Shown: in pieces, positions 5,266 through 6,004 of the stretch
Layout of the letters: each line of letters starts with the position of its first letter
How positions within the stretch are numbered: the stretch's first letter is position 1
NCBI GenBank assembly: GCA_016198885.1
Contig: JACQHV010000117.1
Coordinates: 1-6,004, forward strand
Origin: Gammaproteobacteria bacterium
Lineage (GTDB): Bacteria > Pseudomonadota > Gammaproteobacteria > Eutrophobiales > Eutrophobiaceae
Length of the DNA: 6,004 nt
Direction of reading: 5' to 3'
Notes under the pieces: model-generated
Database searches by the model: none
Told to the model about the DNA's origin: nothing
What the model saw: the letters and a program-made list of their open reading frames with translations, nothing else
Made by a program: the position numbers and the translations under genes

Positions 5266-5281
5266 TGTGACAAAGTTCACG
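5266..5281. promoter_or_regulatory. CRP-like palindrome 3, upstream of the OmpA-family lipoprotein
   Basis: TGTGA-CAAAGT-TCACG matches TGTGA-N6-TCACA at nine of ten positions. It lies 134 bp upstream of the lipoprotein ATG. Its centre is at about -105 from the best-placed promoter (TATAGT at 5367-5372), which is outside common class I spacing. It would be near -65 if the weaker TATATC at 5327-5332 were the -10. It resembles the two sites at 1512-1570, suggesting one regulator for both loci. Confidence 0.4.
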
Positions 5282-5343
5282 GTATTTGATCTGCTGATTT
5301 TTAGCTAAAGTATTTACACTGCTGTTTATATCAATTGTTTATG

Positions 5344-5372
5344 TGTAGATATCCCTGGCCATCTATTATAGT
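5344..5372 (+). promoter_or_regulatory. Possible promoter of the OmpA-family lipoprotein gene
   Basis: TATAGT (5367-5372) matches the -10 consensus at five of six positions. A 17-base spacer separates it from TGTAGA (5344-5349), a poor -35. This would need an activator or extra contacts. Start expected near 5379, leaving a ~36-base leader. Weak evidence; other AT-rich hexamers lie upstream at 5311-5332. Confidence 0.3.
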
Positions 5373-5395
5373 TGTGGGGATGATTTGATAATAAC

Positions 5396-5406
5396 TAAGG
5401 AGGAGG
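5396..5406 (+). promoter_or_regulatory. Very strong ribosome binding site of the lipoprotein gene
   Basis: TAAGGAGG at 5396-5403 is a full Shine-Dalgarno match and overlaps a second GGAGG at 5402-5406, which is 8 bases before the ATG at 5415. It fixes the start codon and predicts high expression, as expected for an abundant envelope protein. Confidence 0.75.
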
Positions 5407-5414
5407 AAGCCGCA

Positions 5415-6004
5415 ATGAAGAAATTCCAGTCGGGACTAATATTATTCCTTGTATCACTCTTTGCGGGTGGATGTGCCACCCAGATGTCACTAGAGGAATT
5501 TGAAGCCTGCATCTGGGGTACCTCTCTCGCAGGCGCTGCAGTTGGCGGTGCAGTAGGCAATGTTGGTGGTGCCGCGGCAGGTACAGCCGGAGGTGCAATA
5601 ATTGGGGCATTCATCTGTGGTCCCGTTGGCGAAGCACCAGCACCCGCACCGGAACAACCGGCACAGGCAGGTCATTTCTGGATTGATGATCAAGATGCCG
5701 ATGGTGTAAGAGATGGAGATGACAAGTGCCCCTTTACACCTGAAGGTGTGGCAGTAGACGCCGATGGATGTGAACTTGACGGCGATGGGGATGGAGTACC
5801 TGATTATCTCGATCAATGTCCTGATACACCGCATGGTACTGTCGTCGATACGAGAGGTTGTTCATACGTGATCGCAACTCTGCAGAACGTACATTTTGCA
5901 TTTGACAGCGCCACCCTGACCAGTGAAGGTAAATCCATTCTTGACAGAGTAGTTCCTGTTATCAAATCGAGCTCCAGCACGAACATCAGTGTTGAGGGCC
6001 ATAC
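5415..6004 (+). CDS. OmpA-family outer-membrane lipoprotein with glycine zipper and TSP3 repeats (3' partial)
   Basis: The first 196 codons are present; the frame runs off the window. Residues 1-19 are a signal peptide ending in a lipobox-like AGG before Cys20; the Ala at +2 fits sorting to the outer membrane. Residues ~35-70 form a glycine zipper (GTSLAGAAVGGAVGNVGG and onward), then a Pro/Ala-rich linker (73-85). Two thrombospondin type 3 calcium-binding repeats follow: DDQDADGVRDGDDKCPFTPEG (91-111, first bases shown only as residues) and DGDGDGVPDYLDQCPDTPHG (122-141), each with the Asp-rich loop and a closing Cys. VHFAFDSATLTSEGKSILD (159-177) opens the OmpA C-terminal domain that binds peptidoglycan; its NxxLSxxRA end is cut off. 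The family role is to tether the outer membrane to the wall. It is not a beta-barrel OmpA: no barrel region fits. A frame on the opposite strand is a shadow. Confidence 0.9.
   Translation, partial: MKKFQSGLILFLVSLFAGGCATQMSLEEFEACIWGTSLAGAAVGGAVGNVGGAAAGTAGGAIIGAFICGPVGEAPAPAPEQPAQAGHFWIDDQDADGVRDGDDKCPFTPEGVAVDADGCELDGDGDGVPDYLDQCPDTPHGTVVDTRGCSYVIATLQNVHFAFDSATLTSEGKSILDRVVPVIKSSSSTNISVEGH

Noticed and set aside
5490..5834. Open frame of 114 codons on the minus strand across the lipoprotein gene
   Set aside because: Low-complexity cysteine-rich translation, opposite a clear signal peptide, TSP3 and OmpA-domain frame; it is a shadow of that gene.

Overview
The window looks like an ordinary stretch of a proteobacterial chromosome, most likely a gammaproteobacterium. 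FabA and FabB sit together as a fabA-fabB operon, IspG is the longer (412-residue) form seen in many beta-, gamma- and alphaproteobacteria, and the RlmI C-terminus is close to the gammaproteobacterial enzyme. A betaproteobacterium cannot be excluded. Coding regions have moderate GC and the intergenic regions are AT-rich. I see no insertion sequence, integrase, tRNA, rRNA or CRISPR array.

Layout. (1) 1-1371, plus strand: the 3' end of an RlmI-type 23S rRNA m5C methyltransferase, then a complete periplasmic tungstate-binding-protein homologue (TupA type), then a small two-helix membrane protein of the DUF2798 type. No TupB permease or TupC ATPase follows. (2) 1372-1629: a 258-bp gap between convergent gene sets, packed with inverted repeats. 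Read on the minus strand it has a sigma70-like promoter, two hairpins with C-rich loops that resemble the anti-Shine-Dalgarno tail of 16S rRNA, and a terminator-like stem followed by a U-rich tail. Two CRP-like palindromes lie upstream of that promoter. I propose a candidate minus-strand small RNA of about 90 nt. (3) 1630-3816, minus strand: fabA, fabB and a small HExxH zincin-like gene, closely spaced and probably one transcript. (4) 3817-3993: the divergent fabA/ispG promoter region, with an ispG promoter that carries a perfect 7+2+7 palindrome in its spacer. (5) 3994-5232: ispG. (6) 5233-5414: the leader of the next gene, with another CRP-like palindrome and a very strong ribosome binding site. 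(7) 5415-6004: the 5' part of an OmpA-family outer-membrane lipoprotein with a glycine zipper and thrombospondin type 3 calcium-binding repeats, cut by the window edge.

The genes with clear functions are housekeeping: FabA introduces and FabB elongates the unsaturated acyl chain for membrane lipids, IspG performs the penultimate step of the MEP isoprenoid pathway, and RlmI modifies 23S rRNA. The parts that are not routine are the structured gap at 1384-1612, the orphan TupA, the zincin attached to fabAB, and the possible shared CRP-like control of the candidate RNA and the lipoprotein. All regulatory calls come from reading motifs by eye, without any folding, alignment or database search.
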